Assembly: GCF_905475345.1 (NCBI RefSeq)
Contig: NC_066604.1
Location: forward strand, 3,440,001-3,504,000
DNA length: 64,000 bases
Reading direction: 5' to 3'
Origin: Vespula vulgaris
Taxonomy: Eukaryota; Arthropoda; Insecta; Hymenoptera; Vespidae
Shown: piece by piece, positions 20,710 to 33,350 of the stretch
How positions within the stretch are numbered: the stretch's first letter is position 1
Layout: each line of letters opens with the position of its first letter
Notes under the pieces: generated by a model
What the model saw: the letters and a program-made list of their open reading frames with translations, nothing else
What the model was told of the DNA's origin: nothing
Databases searched by the model: none
Position numbers and translations under genes: made by a program

Positions 20710-22750
20710 GTCTACTTTCTTTTCCAGAAGTCTCGTCGCCACCTTAGACGCAGTGACAAGTGCACACGGTGTTTCGTTGCTCCGTATAATTACAGGTAAT
20801 TGATAAATTTTTTCTAACGTATATCTTCTTCTTATATATCAATCGTTAGCCAAACACACGATTTTCATGAGGCCGCGTTCGCAAGTCTGGACATCATCGC
20901 GTTTGAAAGATATTCGTGAAAATAAATTCAGCCTCTCGTAGATCCCCCAAGGAGCTTTTACATCGCACATTTTCTTCAATTTATCTGTTTTATTTTCACA
21001 ATATTGATACTTCTCTCGCTTTTTAACGATTCCCTGATTAATAATTTTACATTAATAGTTTTGATCGATTCATATTTTGTATTAAGTTTTATTTTCATGT
21101 ACGATCGTATATACTCACACAACACAGGTATATATATATATACACACACACACACACATATACTTGACAGTCATATGTACAAATAGAATAAGATTATATA
21201 AATATATACACATATAGTATACAATCATTATGTATATTATATATATACATATATAGGTACACTATATATATAAGTATACACACACACATCATCTCTGGAT
21301 ATTCCCTACACGTATTATATATATACTTTTAATCTTGTGCTATGCTAATATGATCTTACATTTCTCAGATTCCTAAGAATTTCACAAGCTATAATATAGA
21401 ACGTCCAGTATTTACCAGTATATACCAGTTTGTATATCTCTTTGATGCATACAAGTAAGTTTACATTATTTTAATTCGTATAGTGAGGCTTAATGGAGAT
21501 AGGTAACATAGATATTAGATTGTATATTTTCACAAAATTTTTCAACCGATATTGAAACAAAAACAATCGAGCATCGAACTTTCTCAAGACCAGAAGAGAG
21601 ATCTTTATTACTATATATAAAATTTGGACGAGTACAGACAATAGTACTGATTAATTTCATTTTAATAATGCATTTTATTACACAACTTTTTTATTCTAAC
21701 TTTATGACGATTATTTTAATATTACAGAAATTTTATTATTTCATAGGATGGTATAGGAATTCGTATACTTTTTAGATTATTCATCATTGAATTTACTCCT
21801 GCAGCTATTATTTTATTTTAAATTATACAAAACAAGCAATATCTAGTAAATGGCTGTATCTAGTAAATACTAGTATCTAACAATATCTAGTAAATACTTT
21901 GTTACATTTCAAAAATACTTAGCTTTTAATAATTTAAATTTTCATAATATATTACATTCTATTTATAAAATATTCGTTATGATTTTTAGATAATATATTT
22001 TCTAATGTGTTACCTTCAGAAATGATTTACAGCAAATTTTTTATTCTTTTTTATTGTATAATTTATTGTATGTTTTAGCTTTTTAGTTCTTATCAAGTAT
22101 TAGAGTCAGTGTTGGTAGATATTCTTCATCATCTTAGGACAGGATGCTTATCATGCAAAAAATCAACGAAAACTCTAGTTAGTAAATTTCTTTTTTAAAC
22201 ATTTCATTAATAACGCTAAAAATCTTTTATTATATTAATGGTACTAATAACATTGTTTTTTTTTCCCTTATTTCAGATCATCATTACAATCCTGTCATTG
22301 TTTTTGAAAGAATAAAGTAGAGTTACTGCTTTTGAAAAAAATAAAATAAAGTCTTTGAAAAAGGACAAAAAGAATTGTAGCATTACAAGAGTAGAACATA
22401 GAATAAGTTACTCAATTTTTAGATTAGGATTTTCAACAATTAATATATTAATTCTCGTTTTTCTTCCTGTGTTTTCTCAATTTTTTGTTCTAGGATGGTT
22501 TTAGAGTTGTTTTATCGATTTTCTTTCATGCTTTAAAATGAGAAACGGTTTTAGTTCTTTGATAGTGACCATAATTATCGAATGTGTTTCGTAGTTGTGG
22601 TTAGGACACGAAGCAAAGAAGAGGCTATATATGCTGAAGACGCGAGGTATCAAAAATTGTTGCTCAAGAAGGCAACTATTGGACCATTGAGTTATTCGAA
22701 AATGGCTCTTAGTCATTTTTTAATTTTACCATGTTGTTACTCAAAATGCT
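20710..22750 (+). ncRNA. Predicted spliced unit A, plus strand
   Basis: Exon 1 ends at 20795 (TTACAG then GTAATT). Exon 2 is 21369-21454 (TTTCTCAG acceptor, GTAAGT donor). Exon 3 is 22087-22177 (CTTTTTAG, GTTAGT). A further exon starts at 22277 (TTATTTCAG). The same exon order and site positions recur in unit B at 23.4-25.8 kb. From about 22320 the sequence is the inverted, diverged form of 16250-16700. The longest frame across exons 3 to 5 is about 24 codons (starts MLIMQK), so I favour a noncoding RNA or a decayed gene. Exon 1's 5' end is unknown. Confidence 0.45.
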
Positions 22751-22779
22751 CTTACATAGTAGTAATGTAGATTTGATAA

Positions 22780-23190
22780 ACTGAAACGATACTGAAAAAG
22801 AAATATTAGTGAAAACAAAAGTGATTTTTTGGCATTATTTCTCTACAGATCTCCCTTTTCTGTCCTAATTATGTGATTATAGAATATTTGCGACGCATTT
22901 CGATGATTTCTGTACTGGAATATCGTATTTATAAAAATGTAATATTTTCGATTATTAGTTCGAGAAATTGCGTTTATTTCAGACGACATTAATCAAGGTG
23001 GCGTTAAGTACGTGCAGGATGAGAATCATTTTACCGTCGAAATCGATGTTGTCAAGTCGTGATAGAAGCTGCGTCATTCTTCTCTTAATTACGAGTAATT
23101 AGTATTTATTTTTTAAGATACATTATCTTCCAGTATATCACTCGATTCCTAAAAATGTGTTTTTTATGGTGTATTGTTCATAAATCGTGA
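22780..23190 (+). repeat. Extra copy of a promoter/exon-1 segment (407-bp tandem duplication)
   Basis: The interval aligns with 23190-23600 at an offset of about 407 bp. Shared landmarks are GAAAAAGAAATATTA, TTTTTTGGCATTATTTCTCTA, TAATTATGTGATTATAGAAT and CGAGAAATTG. Its exon-1 counterpart ends at a weaker donor (ACGA then GTAATT near 23095) and lacks the GC-rich promoter motif of the second copy. Confidence 0.7.
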
Positions 23191-23433
23191 CAATAGTATC
23201 GAAAAAGAAATATTAATGAAAATAATAATGGTGACTGCATATTACGTCTTCTTTTTTTCGTATTTTTTGGCATTATTTCTCTATAGATTTTACTTTTCTC
23301 TCCTAATTATGTGATTATAGAATATTTGTGATGTACTTCGATGGTTCGTATAATTTTATATCATATTTATAAAAATTTTATATTTTCGTTTATTATATCG
23401 AGAAATTGTTCATTAATTGACTAGTGACGTATC

Positions 23434-23444
23434 TGCGCATGCGC
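23434..23444. promoter_or_regulatory. NRF1/Ewg-like palindrome TGCGCATGCGC
   Basis: This is a perfect match to the NRF1 consensus (YGCGCAYGCGCR) in a CpG-rich patch within AT-rich DNA, about 100 bp upstream of the predicted exon 1 donor of unit B. A CGCCATTTTG word follows at about 23480. Confidence 0.55.
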
Positions 23445-23825
23445 GGCGCGTTTGCGCAATCGTCTTGTCGGTGGGTATAACGCCATTTTGTGTTCGGTGG
23501 TTGACAGCTACACACGGAAGCCGTATCGTCCTCGTTAATTTCAGGTAATTAATATATTTTCTACTGTACACTGTCTTTCTATGTATCAAACAATTGCCAA
23601 AAACGTGATTTCCACGCGTGAATGTTCGCAAGTCGGGGTATTTTCGCGTTTAAGAGATATTCGCGAAAATAAAATCTGTCTTGGAAGCTATTGCGTCATA
23701 CTTTTATTTTTTAATTTTCTGGCTTTCTTTCCACGATATTGATATTTCTCTTACTTTTCAATGATGCTTTTAATAATAATTTATCATTAATTGGTCATCA
23801 TTAATCGTATTTCCTATTATATTTG

Positions 23826-23914
23826 ATTTTCACACATACACACACACACACGACGCTTGGGATCTTCCCGTACTCATATATACATACATACATATATATA
23901 TATGTATATATGTG

Positions 23915-23947
<33 letters not shown>
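23826..23947. repeat. (CA)n and (TA)n microsatellites in intron 1 of unit B
   Basis: A CA run near 23832-23850 and TA runs at about 23890-23947. Unit A has comparable CA/TA runs at 21130-21160 in the same intron. Confidence 0.85.
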
Positions 23948-23952
<5 letters not shown>

Positions 23953-25349
23953 CACACAATAAATATTTTCTCTACTAATTCATCTTTCGTTTTTCAGGTT
24001 TCCAAGAATTCTACGTACCGACAACATTCCGGCTTTCTTTTCTACATGTCTTTGTCTTCGTCCTGTGTATAAGGTAAGTCTTTCTCCTTTAAAGATACAA
24101 AGCGAGTTTATTAGAGAGAGATAGGTAGCACTCGGTAAACAATCAGAGATCGGCGTATTTCGAAGAAATCTTTTAATTGAGTGCGTGACGAAAACAATGG
24201 AACGTTCGAGCTCGTCCAATGTGATATAGTACGCTCCAGTCTTACAGAATCTTTCGGCATGTACGCAACCAAGGAAACGTGGATTAATTTCTTCCTTGCA
24301 TTTATTTTATTTTAGAATATTTTAATTCTAATTTTGTTTGCATTTATTTGATATCATAGAAAGAAAGTTCATTGCACAAGAAAGTATACAAATTTGTATA
24401 GTTTATAATTCAGTCGATTGGTATAGTTATTGTTTTATTTAGAAAATTTATAACATTTTCGTGACTGTCGTCATACGTAGTAATTCTCACGTGAGTAAAA
24501 TTATCTCTAAAAGCTTTATTTAATATTAATTAAATTAACATTGAATTAAATTTCAAACATTAATTACTTATTAATATTTTTCAATAATATATTTTTTAAT
24601 ATGCCATCTTTCCATCAATTATTCACAGGACATGTGTTTTATAAATGTACTTTTTTATATATGAAAAAAGAAAAATCTATCACAGTATATTTCAACTTTA
24701 CAGATTTTAGAAATTATTTGTGACCGTGTGCAAAGCGATCTTAGAATCAGTGTTTGCTTGTACTATTCTAATTTACTTTTTATAGCTAAATAAGCTAATT
24801 AAAGATAATTAGATTAAATAGAAATTTGTGAATTAGAGTTATACTTGCATCATTCTTTATTTTCCTCGAGCAGAATGTTCAATGTTTTCTCTATAAATTT
24901 CCAAATTTTTTAATATAACCATATTAATAAATTTCCTCAAATTTAATAAATTTTTAATATGACAATGATACTAATAAATTGGGTTTTTGTTTCTTTTTAA
25001 GTTCAAATAAAAGAATAATCATCCTTTTCATCATTATAGGCAGGATGTTGCTCATCATGCAAAGAACCAGCAAACGTTCCGGTAAGTAAATGTTACTTTA
25101 CATATTTCCTCAATAAATATAATAAGTTTTTATTGTGACAATGATACTAATAATTTGATTTTTGTTTCTTTTTCAGTTCAAATGAAAAAAGAATCATCCT
25201 CTTTGTCATCCTGGGGCAGGATGCCCATCCTGCAAGCATCAACGAAGATTTTAAGTAAGTAAAGTTTTTTATTAAACATTTCTTCAATAATTTGAATGAT
25301 TTTTTATTTAACAATGATACTAATAATTTTGTTTTTGTTATTTTCAGAA

Positions 25350-26570
25350 CATCATTGCAACTATGTGCGAAGCAATGAATAAATCGAGTGTTGCATCGTT
25401 AAACTAAAAACCAAAAAATCGCGAAATAGAAGCAGTGCTTGCTCGTTTGTTTAAATTATGCCGCGTTTCGCGATTTAAATTAATTTCAAGTGTTTTTGTG
25501 TCGACTGCGCGCAATGCAGTCAGTTATAGAGTCAGTGTTTGCTCGTACAAAATGATTTTAACAGTCGTGTAGACTGTACTTATAAAAGATAGTAGAGTTT
25601 CGCGAAGTAAATTCAGTGACCGTTCGTTAATAATTATCTATCGCGAATTAGAGTCAGTGCATCACTGAAGAGGATCTCGACCAACTTCGGTGTCTACCTA
25701 CCTCATTTTCAACCAGCTACATACCATCCAACCTCAATGTCGACCTAAATCGCGGACGAGTGTTTTGGAGCCACCGTAGAACTTCTTAAGTAGTAAGTGA
25801 ACAAATTTGAAGTCCCTCCAGTGCTCAATCATGTCGAGGACGAAAGGTCCGAATCGGCACGGGTTACTGGTTGTAATTTTTTAAATAAATTATTGACGAG
25901 CATGACCGTGAGTAACTCCTCTTTTGGATTTACTCGCGAGTGGTATATTTTGAATCGCCTATGTGTTTTCATTGTTTATATCTATTTTATTAGTTTAGGA
26001 TAGGGTCTTCTTGTTTCATAGATTGGATTAATTAATAGTGCAATTAATAAGCACTTTTTTTATGCGTGTTTGCCCGCGATATTAGTAATGAAATCGGATA
26101 TTAATTTATCCGATTTCGTCAAAAAAGCATGTAATACGATCTACGTTATATGCATTGTTTCGTATTTAGTCTATTTAATCGCGATTTACCTCGATGTATC
26201 GATGTAGATGTATTAAAAAACAAACAAGAAGACAAGCGCGACGGATAGATTCTGGAAAACGAGTGGTAGATCATGATTTAACTTTTTAATTAGAACAGCC
26301 ACTTGTTAAAAGGAATCGTCCGAGGTTTTTTGATTATTCTTTCATACAAAATTAAATAAATATTCAATTAATTTTTTTGATAAAAGAAAAGTCTCAATAG
26401 TCATTGTTTTTGAAAAAAAAAAAAAAAAAAGTCGAGTAGAGTAATTTGCCAAAGAAGCAAAGAGACTTGTAGAGTCATAGCCCGTAGGACCTAGAATAAG
26501 TTAATCAATTTTTAGATCAGGATTTTCAGCTTTTAACAAACTAATTCCCGTTTCTCCCCCCCATGCTTTC
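25350..26570 (-). repeat. Inverted, diverged copy of the 16.6-17.7 kb segment
   Basis: The plus strand here matches the minus strand of 16600-17680 in order: AACATC(A/G)TTGCAA, AGAGTCAGTG repeats, GCGAATTAGAGTCAGTGCAT, CGACCTAAATCGCGG, AGAACTTCTTAAG, CATGTCGAGGACGAAAGG. Identity looks about 75-85% with indels. It overlaps exon 5 of unit B, which ties the plus-strand units to the forward blocks. Confidence 0.8.
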
Positions 26571-27960
26571 TGCGTTTTCATCTATGCGTGTGCCTAGGTG
26601 TTACACGTATGGGTGAGAAACAGTTAGTGTGGGTTTAGTTTTAAATTCCCCTTATTGGCGGCTGTCATTGGTTAGTGATTGCGCACGATGTACTTTTCGC
26701 TTGTGTGTTCGTGTTAGGTAGTGAAATAGTACATCGTTTCGCGATAATTTTTAAATAATTATATATCTTACATATCTAATATATTATCATTAATATCGTT
26801 TTGCATAGTAGAGTACATGTTTTGTGGAAATATGGAAATATTCGTATATTACTAGTATGTTGGTATACTGGTATGTACTAATATTTTTTGTTTTAGTCAT
26901 TTACGCAATAATCATTAGCCATGACAGTCGATTACAGCAATTGGTACGTACTCCCTAATTTATAAATCATACGCGTTTGAGCTAGGGTGTCGGAGGTGCC
27001 CCGGGGCATACTCTCTAGTTTAGGCTTTTGCACCCTGGCGGTATGTGAGAGAATCGTGGAGTGTGTGTGTTGGTGTGAATGTTTTGCTATTTTTTAAATA
27101 TAGGTCATAGGCAGGCAGGTAGCATACCATTTTCTGTGTGATTGTATTTTTAATTTTAAGCAGGTAGGACCGGATGGTATATTTCCACTCAGAAGTGGAA
27201 AGTACCGTCTTCGAATATAATGCAAAGTTTCAGCCAATTTTAATATTTTTAATATTTTTCAATTTTAGTTTTCTTCCATATTTTGCTGACACTTTGTATT
27301 GCATGATATATTATTATCAAACAATTTGAAAGTCTTTGCATTTTTTTGGAAATTCATTTCTTTCGGATTGCTAAAGGCTTTTGAATTTGTTCGATAATTA
27401 GTATTAAGTATATTAACTCTTCGCACTTTCGTGATTTCCCATAATTATTTCTATAATATTTAATTTATTATACAGATATATATATCTATAAAGATATATC
27501 ATAGATTTCATAGTTTTATAATTTTTATTATTTTTTTATACACCGAAATGCGAAGAGTTAATATTTTAGGTTCATCGATTAGAATAAATATCTGCTGGGG
27601 CATTCGAGTAAATGTGCCTGTGTTAATGTGCACGGTTAATGGATTCTTTGAGTCCATTGATTGTCCACAGGCTAGGATATCTCGCGGGATATATAATACT
27701 TTTATTTTTAATTTTTTTATTTTTTAAATATTTATAAAATATGAAATAACACGTAGTCAAGGATATGTGTCAAATAACATCGAATCATCGTTCGAACTGT
27801 TGTACTTACTGATTTTGATATATTACTACGGCTATGTCATTGGATTAGAAACGAAGATTTACGTAAAAATTTCTACTTTCTGTCGTTGACAAAGAGGAAG
27901 AATTAATTACGTAAATAAGATTAGGGCCTCGGTGTTAGGTTTTCAAGAACAGGGACGTTT
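26571..27960. other. AT-rich spacer with promoter-like patch
   Basis: No gene is apparent. CCCCTTATTGGCGG and CATTGGTTAG near 26648-26677 resemble CCAAT-box sequences, and a GTGCCCCGGGGCA palindrome lies near 26996. At 27182-27201 TTTCCACT and AGTGGAAA form a small hairpin. Confidence 0.3.
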
Positions 27961-27965
27961 TTATT

Positions 27966-28260
27966 CTATGTCATAGCCCGGAGTACTATATTGATTTCTT
28001 TACTTACACAGTTAGAACGACGGATGCTTTTTGGTGCATAAACTTTTCTTGCGTCGCGAGTAGGGAATGCCCTTAAAAAGCAGTGATTAGGGCATGAAGC
28101 AAAGAAGAGGCTATATGCCGAAGAGGTCCCCACAATATTGTGGCTCAAGAGGACAACTATCGACGACGAGTCATTTTTTCAGATGATCATAATATTCCTC
28201 TGATAATGGCTCGTAGTCTTATCACATTTTTTTACCACGTTGTCATTTTGCTCGTCAGTA
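27966..28260 (-). repeat. Inverted fragment of the 16.3-16.45 kb segment
   Basis: GCAAAGAAGAGGCTATATGC, GGCTCAAGAGGACAACTAT and TGGCTCGTAGTCTTATCACA correspond to the complement of 16300-16440, also present at 22590-22750. It is an isolated fragment of the composite repeat. Confidence 0.7.
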
Positions 28261-29640
28261 CTAATTTTTACAGATGGAGATGATGGATCATTTCATTTAA
28301 TGTTGCTTAAGTAGATTCACGTGTTTAATTTTTTTACAACGTGATATAGGGATTCATAAAAATATATAGGAAAAAAAAGTGCTTCTACATATTGGCACGT
28401 CGAATGGACATACTGTTATATTTTATGCTTTTGCATATTGATTGTATGATTAATATATTTTCTTTTTGTTACAGGTGAACATCGTTGGATTTGTTGACAT
28501 TAGTTTTTTTCGATTTTCGGGTATTAGAGCGCCTAAACTGGCTGCTATATAAAAGATATCTTCTTTAAAAGTTCTTTATATAATTTCAATATTAATCATA
28601 ATCAATATAATTGCAGGAATTATATTCAAATATTTATAGGATCTTCCAAAGATTTTGAAGATGTTTATTAATGAAATGTTTAATTAATGGAATATGTGTT
28701 TCGGGTCTCGTTGCATAGATCTTACGTGTGGTTTGTTTTCTTTTTTTATATTAATAATATCAACAGCATGTAGAATAAAATTGCATACTTTCGCAGTTTT
28801 ATTTTGTTCATTTTTACTTATTATATATATACTATTTTTAATTTTTCAGGTATTTGATAATGAATAAGTTGGTATAGCAAAAGAATAATATAATGTATGC
28901 TAAATACTAAAATTATATATAATTAACTCAGAATAATTTATATTATGCATTATTTTACGAACTGGTAAGATATATTAGTAAGAAATTATTTTTTCAAAAT
29001 ATAATTCTATTGCATGTTAATTCATAAGGCATGGTAAATGGTGTATGTTGGGCTTGCATGCTTGATTTTTTACGCTTTAGCACTTTCTTAATAGTACTAT
29101 TAAAGTTTTAAAGTTAACTTATTTTTAAGGCTAATTTAAGACAAAAATCAGTTAAAATCTGAAAAAAAAGATCAGTTAATTATCTGCCACTTAGTAATTA
29201 AGACAGTTTAAAAAAGCTTGGATATATATACAGTTGATTCATGAATGAATGCCATTATTTACAAAATGGCAATTATTTATGAATTAACATATTTTTGTTT
29301 CATAATTTTCTCAATAATCTTATTTAACTTTTAAATCTCCAACTTTAAATTTATCAATAACATAATATATTAATTATAAATGTAACATAGTAGTGATTAT
29401 AAAATACATGTACTTTATTACTATATTTCTGGGATACTTATATTTCTGGGATATACAAATTATATGTATATCATATTACGTGAATTAATTATATCAAGAT
29501 TATGTAAAGATATTTTTAAGATTATTAGTAAAGAATCCAAGCTTTTCCTCCCGGGTAGGATAGGGCAAAATCGCGGTTGACGAATCTTCGATCGACTACG
29601 ATCGGGTCGATAGATTTTCATTAAACGCGATTAATTAGTA
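28261..29640. other. AT-rich spacer, nothing recognised
   Basis: I see no coding region, splice pair with conserved partner, or clear repeat in this interval. Confidence 0.4.
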
Positions 29641-29668
29641 TGTTATTTTAGCCCGTGGATCTCCATAT

Positions 29669-29808
29669 GCAGCAACCTCCACGCGGTGGGATCTGGGTCG
29701 GTATTACTTGCGATATATCAAAATGTAATTGTGAATTATGCAATTACCATTATTCTGATAGTATTATTTTTACTAATACTATGTAAGTACTACCGGGCGA
29801 ATGGCTGC
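29669..29808 (-). repeat. Hairpin module, copy 4 (inverted)
   Basis: The order is reversed relative to the other copies: GCAGCAACCTCCACGCGGTGG, CGGTATTACTTGCG, loop, GTAAGTACTACCGGGCGAAT, GGCTGC. The inner stem has one mismatch. Confidence 0.85.
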
Positions 29809-30339
29809 ATTTCAGTGCGTTTCCAAAATCTTTTCTATCTAATTGTAACTATACATTGAAGTATCTTAAATTTCACATTGTATTTTGGTAGATAAGTAGA
29901 TTATATATGATAGAATTCTAAAATAGTTTCTTAAAGAAACGCATCGAAAAATTCTAATTTCTTTATTATTTTTATTTGTGCTTATTTATTTCCATTTATT
30001 TTTATTTATTTTTATTTACGCATTTCACGTTAAATATTATATTTTCTATTTTATTTACGTTCACTGAAAAATTAAAGATCTGTTTTTAAATACATATAAT
30101 AAGTCTTTTAATAAAGACGGAAAGATAACATTAGGATATAAATAATAGTTTTAAAGTTTCCCCACCAGTTGCTATATAATTCTTGGAAATGAGTCTCCGG
30201 CAAGCAACAAAAGAAAAAGCAATCATATGTAATAATATTCTATTATAGATATATCTATATATGTGTGTATTTGTGTACGCTATGTATACACTATACTGTA
30301 CTCTCTAGGACGTATCAACAATATGTAAACAATCAAGGG

Positions 30340-30780
30340 ACGATCTAGAGGACGATCTTCCTGACTCATCTCTACAGTTTTCGTTCGTATAAGCAACCTT
30401 CCAGACGTGTTCGAACCTGTTCCTGCTTCTTCAATTTCAGTAAGTCTAATTTTTCATTTGTATTACATATAATATTTTACAAACTTGATTTAATCATTTA
30501 TAACTTATTAATCCTATTTTATATCATATCAGATTTCGATATACGATATAGCATTTATATGTTGAGTACGCAAATCACATTTACACGTGTGTAATCTTAT
30601 ACATGTGCGTATTTTATATAAATTTTGATTTATAAAATATGAATTATACAAAGTTTGAATATTTTCAGGTTATTATTCGTCATATTGGCCAACATAATAT
30701 TCATCAATTCGTTTGGACGCCTGCACATTTGATAGCAGTTATCATATACTTCCTGCTGCTCTTCGTATATAGGTATATAC
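30340..30780 (+). ncRNA. Truncated third unit (D): exons 1-2 only
   Basis: An exon ending near 30439 (AATTTCA then GTAAGT) and an exon at 30669-30772 (TTTTCAG acceptor, GTATAT donor) resemble exons 1 and 2 of units A and B in splice-site words and in the CTGCTCTTCGTATATAG ending. No exon 3-5 counterpart follows; a hairpin module lies 240 bp downstream. Confidence 0.35.
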
Positions 30781-31024
30781 AAATAAGTTCATCGTGAAGA
30801 AATTTTTATTTAATTTCAATTACTATAAAAAATTAGATCTTAATTCTTACGAACTATCTATCGCGTTATACGACTTCATGTGTTCTATCGTAGTCTTATC
30901 GTAAGTTTCTATGCTCTATTATATCCAGATATTATTTTTATTTTATAATATAATTTTTAATTTTATTTTTTATTATATAATATTTTATATTTTTTTAAAG
31001 AAATTTATATATGGATCCCCATAC

Positions 31025-31119
31025 GCAGCTACCTCCTTGTGGTGGGATCCGGAAATCGGTATTGCGAACGTTCGTATATTTTATATTATACAACGTACGC
31101 ACTACCGGGCCAAAGGCTG
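31025..31119 (-). repeat. Hairpin module, copy 5 (inverted, degenerate)
   Basis: GCAGCTACCTCCTTGTGGTGG, CGGTATTGCGAACG, loop, CGTACGCACTACCG, GGGCCAAAGGCTG. Stem complementarity is partly lost. Confidence 0.75.
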
Positions 31120-31600
31120 ACGTTCGGTGCATTAGGAAATAATTTTGATTAAATATTAATTTATTAAAAATTTGTTGAAACGTATTTTACATTGAATTTA
31201 AAGAATATTAAGAAGCACCGAGAATAATGAAAATGTAATTAAAGTATAATAAAAGTTAAATTAAAATAGAATAAAATTTCAAGATGCGTTAATCGTTTAA
31301 TTAATATTATAAATATTATAATTTCAATTTTACTGCTCCTTGTCTAGTTTTACTTTAATGCTATATTTATTCTGATTTATTGGTATCCACGCAATTAATA
31401 TACTTCTATGAACATATCCCTATCGTGATTATATCTATTTTTAAACGATAGATAAAACGCGATTTTGATCGTTTGTTTTTACATATTTATTTATTTTAAT
31501 ACAGCTTTCTAGTTTTGCATCTTTTGAATAGTATTTTTTTTTAAAATGAATAGTATACTTTTTAAAAAAGGATAAATAGGAATAACTGAGAACTTAAGTG
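31120..31600. other. AT-rich spacer
   Basis: This is the transition between the inverted repeats on the left and the forward composite array on the right. No gene is seen. Confidence 0.4.
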
Positions 31601-31764
31601 AGACAGGAAAGTTTTCTGTGCGTTCTCCTAGAAAGTTAATTTAAAATTTTGTTATATTCAAACTTATTTATCTGTGGAAATATAACTAACAATTAATAAT
31701 GCAATCAATTTAACATTTAATTCAACTTAGACTGACGAAAGATATTGTAAAACTATAGAAATAT

Positions 31765-31902
31765 GCAGCCATTCGCCCGGTAATACTTGCGTTTTATAAT
31801 TATATCTGTAATTTAGTTGCAGATTTTAGATATAATTTAGACATAGATTTCGATATTTCGCAAGTACTACCGACCCAGGTCCCACCGCGTGGAGGTAGCT
31901 GC
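31765..31902 (+). repeat. Hairpin module, copy 6
   Basis: The left arm CGGTAATACTTGCG and right arm CGCAAGTACTACCG differ from perfect pairing at one position: A:C on this strand, which would be a G:U wobble in a minus-strand RNA. Confidence 0.85.
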
Positions 31903-32018
31903 ATCTGGGGACCCACGAGCTATCGGGGACTCTACTCTCTAAGATTCGCGAGACCGGCGTGAACAAATAATCGCCGAACAAATAAAACGAAGTCCCCGGC
32001 AGGACTTTTAATCGCGCT

Positions 32019-32040
32019 CGGACACTCACGTGAGTGTCCG
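32019..32040. repeat. 22-bp perfect palindrome with central CACGTG
   Basis: CGGACACTCAC is followed directly by its reverse complement. Relative to the common AACACTC...GAGTGTT form, outer pairs have changed on both sides (A:T to G:C), preserving symmetry. The centre TCACGTGA is also an E-box of the extended MITF/TFEB type. Confidence 0.85.
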
Positions 32041-32372
32041 AATGACTCTACTCAAAAATACGCATTACCGGCGTAATATAATCTATTATTTAAGCACATA
32101 AAACCAAGTCCACGGTAGGACACATTTAATCGCGCCCGAACACTCACGTGGTGTTAAAATAACGGTATCTCTACTCTAAAATCCGCGTTCTCGGCGTTCG
32201 CGAGGTAACATGAACGAACAGGGACATCGAGTCCGCAACGGTATCCTACTAGGGATAACGTTGAGGCCGTCAGCCTCGGATGTCCATATCCCACCTTTCA
32301 GCACGACCGTTCGTGCCTTTCGTGTTTCGAACAATAAAACGAAGTCCACGGTAGGACTTTTAATCGCGCCCG

Positions 32373-32390
32373 AACACTCACGCGAGTGTT
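32373..32390. repeat. Near-palindromic copy of the ACACTC/GAGTGT site
   Basis: AACACTC and GAGTGTT flank ACGC. Other copies with intact or nearly intact arms are at 32139-32155 and 33466-33483. Confidence 0.7.
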
Positions 32391-33258
32391 AGAATAACGA
32401 TGACTCTACTCTAATTCGCGATCCCGCGGGGTTGCATACACCTCACCATGGACTCAGGTGACTATAGATATAAGGTGGGTCAGTCAACGGACTGAACATC
32501 CTTACAAATAGCCATATACCATCCTCCTCAGTAGCACATAGACCGTCTCACTCTACAGTCATCCGATGACCGTATCACGACCGGTCATTTGTTCGTTTTT
32601 AGCAATCAAACGAAGTCCATTACCGTAGGACTTTTTATCGCGCCCGAGAACACCACGCTTGTGCCCGCCGACACACGCACGAATGTTCTTTCTATCCTAA
32701 CCGTATTCGCGTCTAACAATCGAATATGAACCAAACCATTGGACGACACATCGGACCTGCGCCGATGTATCGAAAACCGCGAAGAAGAGGAGAAGAAGAA
32801 GAGAAAGAGAAGTAAAAAGAAAGCCGGAACGTGCGCGCATGTGAAAACGAAAGAACTCAAAAGAAAAGAAAGGAAGGATATCGTGAAGATGCAAGGAAAC
32901 ACCTTGCGTATGTGAAAAAGATGAGATTGAAGAGAAAAGATGGACGTAAAAAAGAAAAGAAGAGAAAAGACGAATTCGATCAAAATCAGAGTACAAAAAT
33001 CGAGCTGGGTTTTTCGGTACTGAAAGAAGAAGACCCGCACAGAAGCCCCCCATGAGCCCCACCCATGGGTCCCACCCGAGAGAAACTATTACAATTAATC
33101 TCGAATAATTATTACATAGCTATGCATCTCAATAAATGGAAATGACTGTGAATTTATTGCTGAATATACGGAAAACGTAAGAAAGAACGTAAATTTCAAC
33201 GTACTCCGAAATTTAGTTTGAATTCGATGGAGAAGATCTTGGAAAAATGTTGAAATGT

Positions 33259-33350
33259 GCAGCCATTCGCTCGGAAATACTTGCAGCTTCTAAGCTTTCG
33301 ATACACGACAAGTACTGCCGACCCAGGTCCCACCGCGTGAAGGTTGCTGC
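33259..33350 (+). repeat. Hairpin module, copy 7
   Basis: Short-loop type: CGGAAATACTTG with CAAGTACTGCCG (two mismatches), then CCCACCGCGTGAAGG and TGCTGC. Confidence 0.8.

Larger units (their letters stand above)
23420..25792 (+). ncRNA. Predicted spliced unit B, plus strand
   Basis: Exon 1 ends at 23544 (TTTCAG then GTAATT). Exon 2 is 23998-24073 (TTTTTCAG, GTAAGT). Exon 3 is 25002-25081 (TTTTTAAG, GTAAGT). Exon 4 is 25177-25254 (TTTTTCAG, GTAAGT). Exon 5 is 25348-25792 (ATTTTCAG, GTAAGT). Exons 3 and 4 with their introns are tandem duplicates of each other (~175 bp). From ATG at 25045 a 49-codon frame (starts MLLIMQRTSK) runs across exons 3-5, and a similar but shorter frame exists in unit A. 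The conserved splice sites are stronger evidence than the reading frame. Confidence 0.5.
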
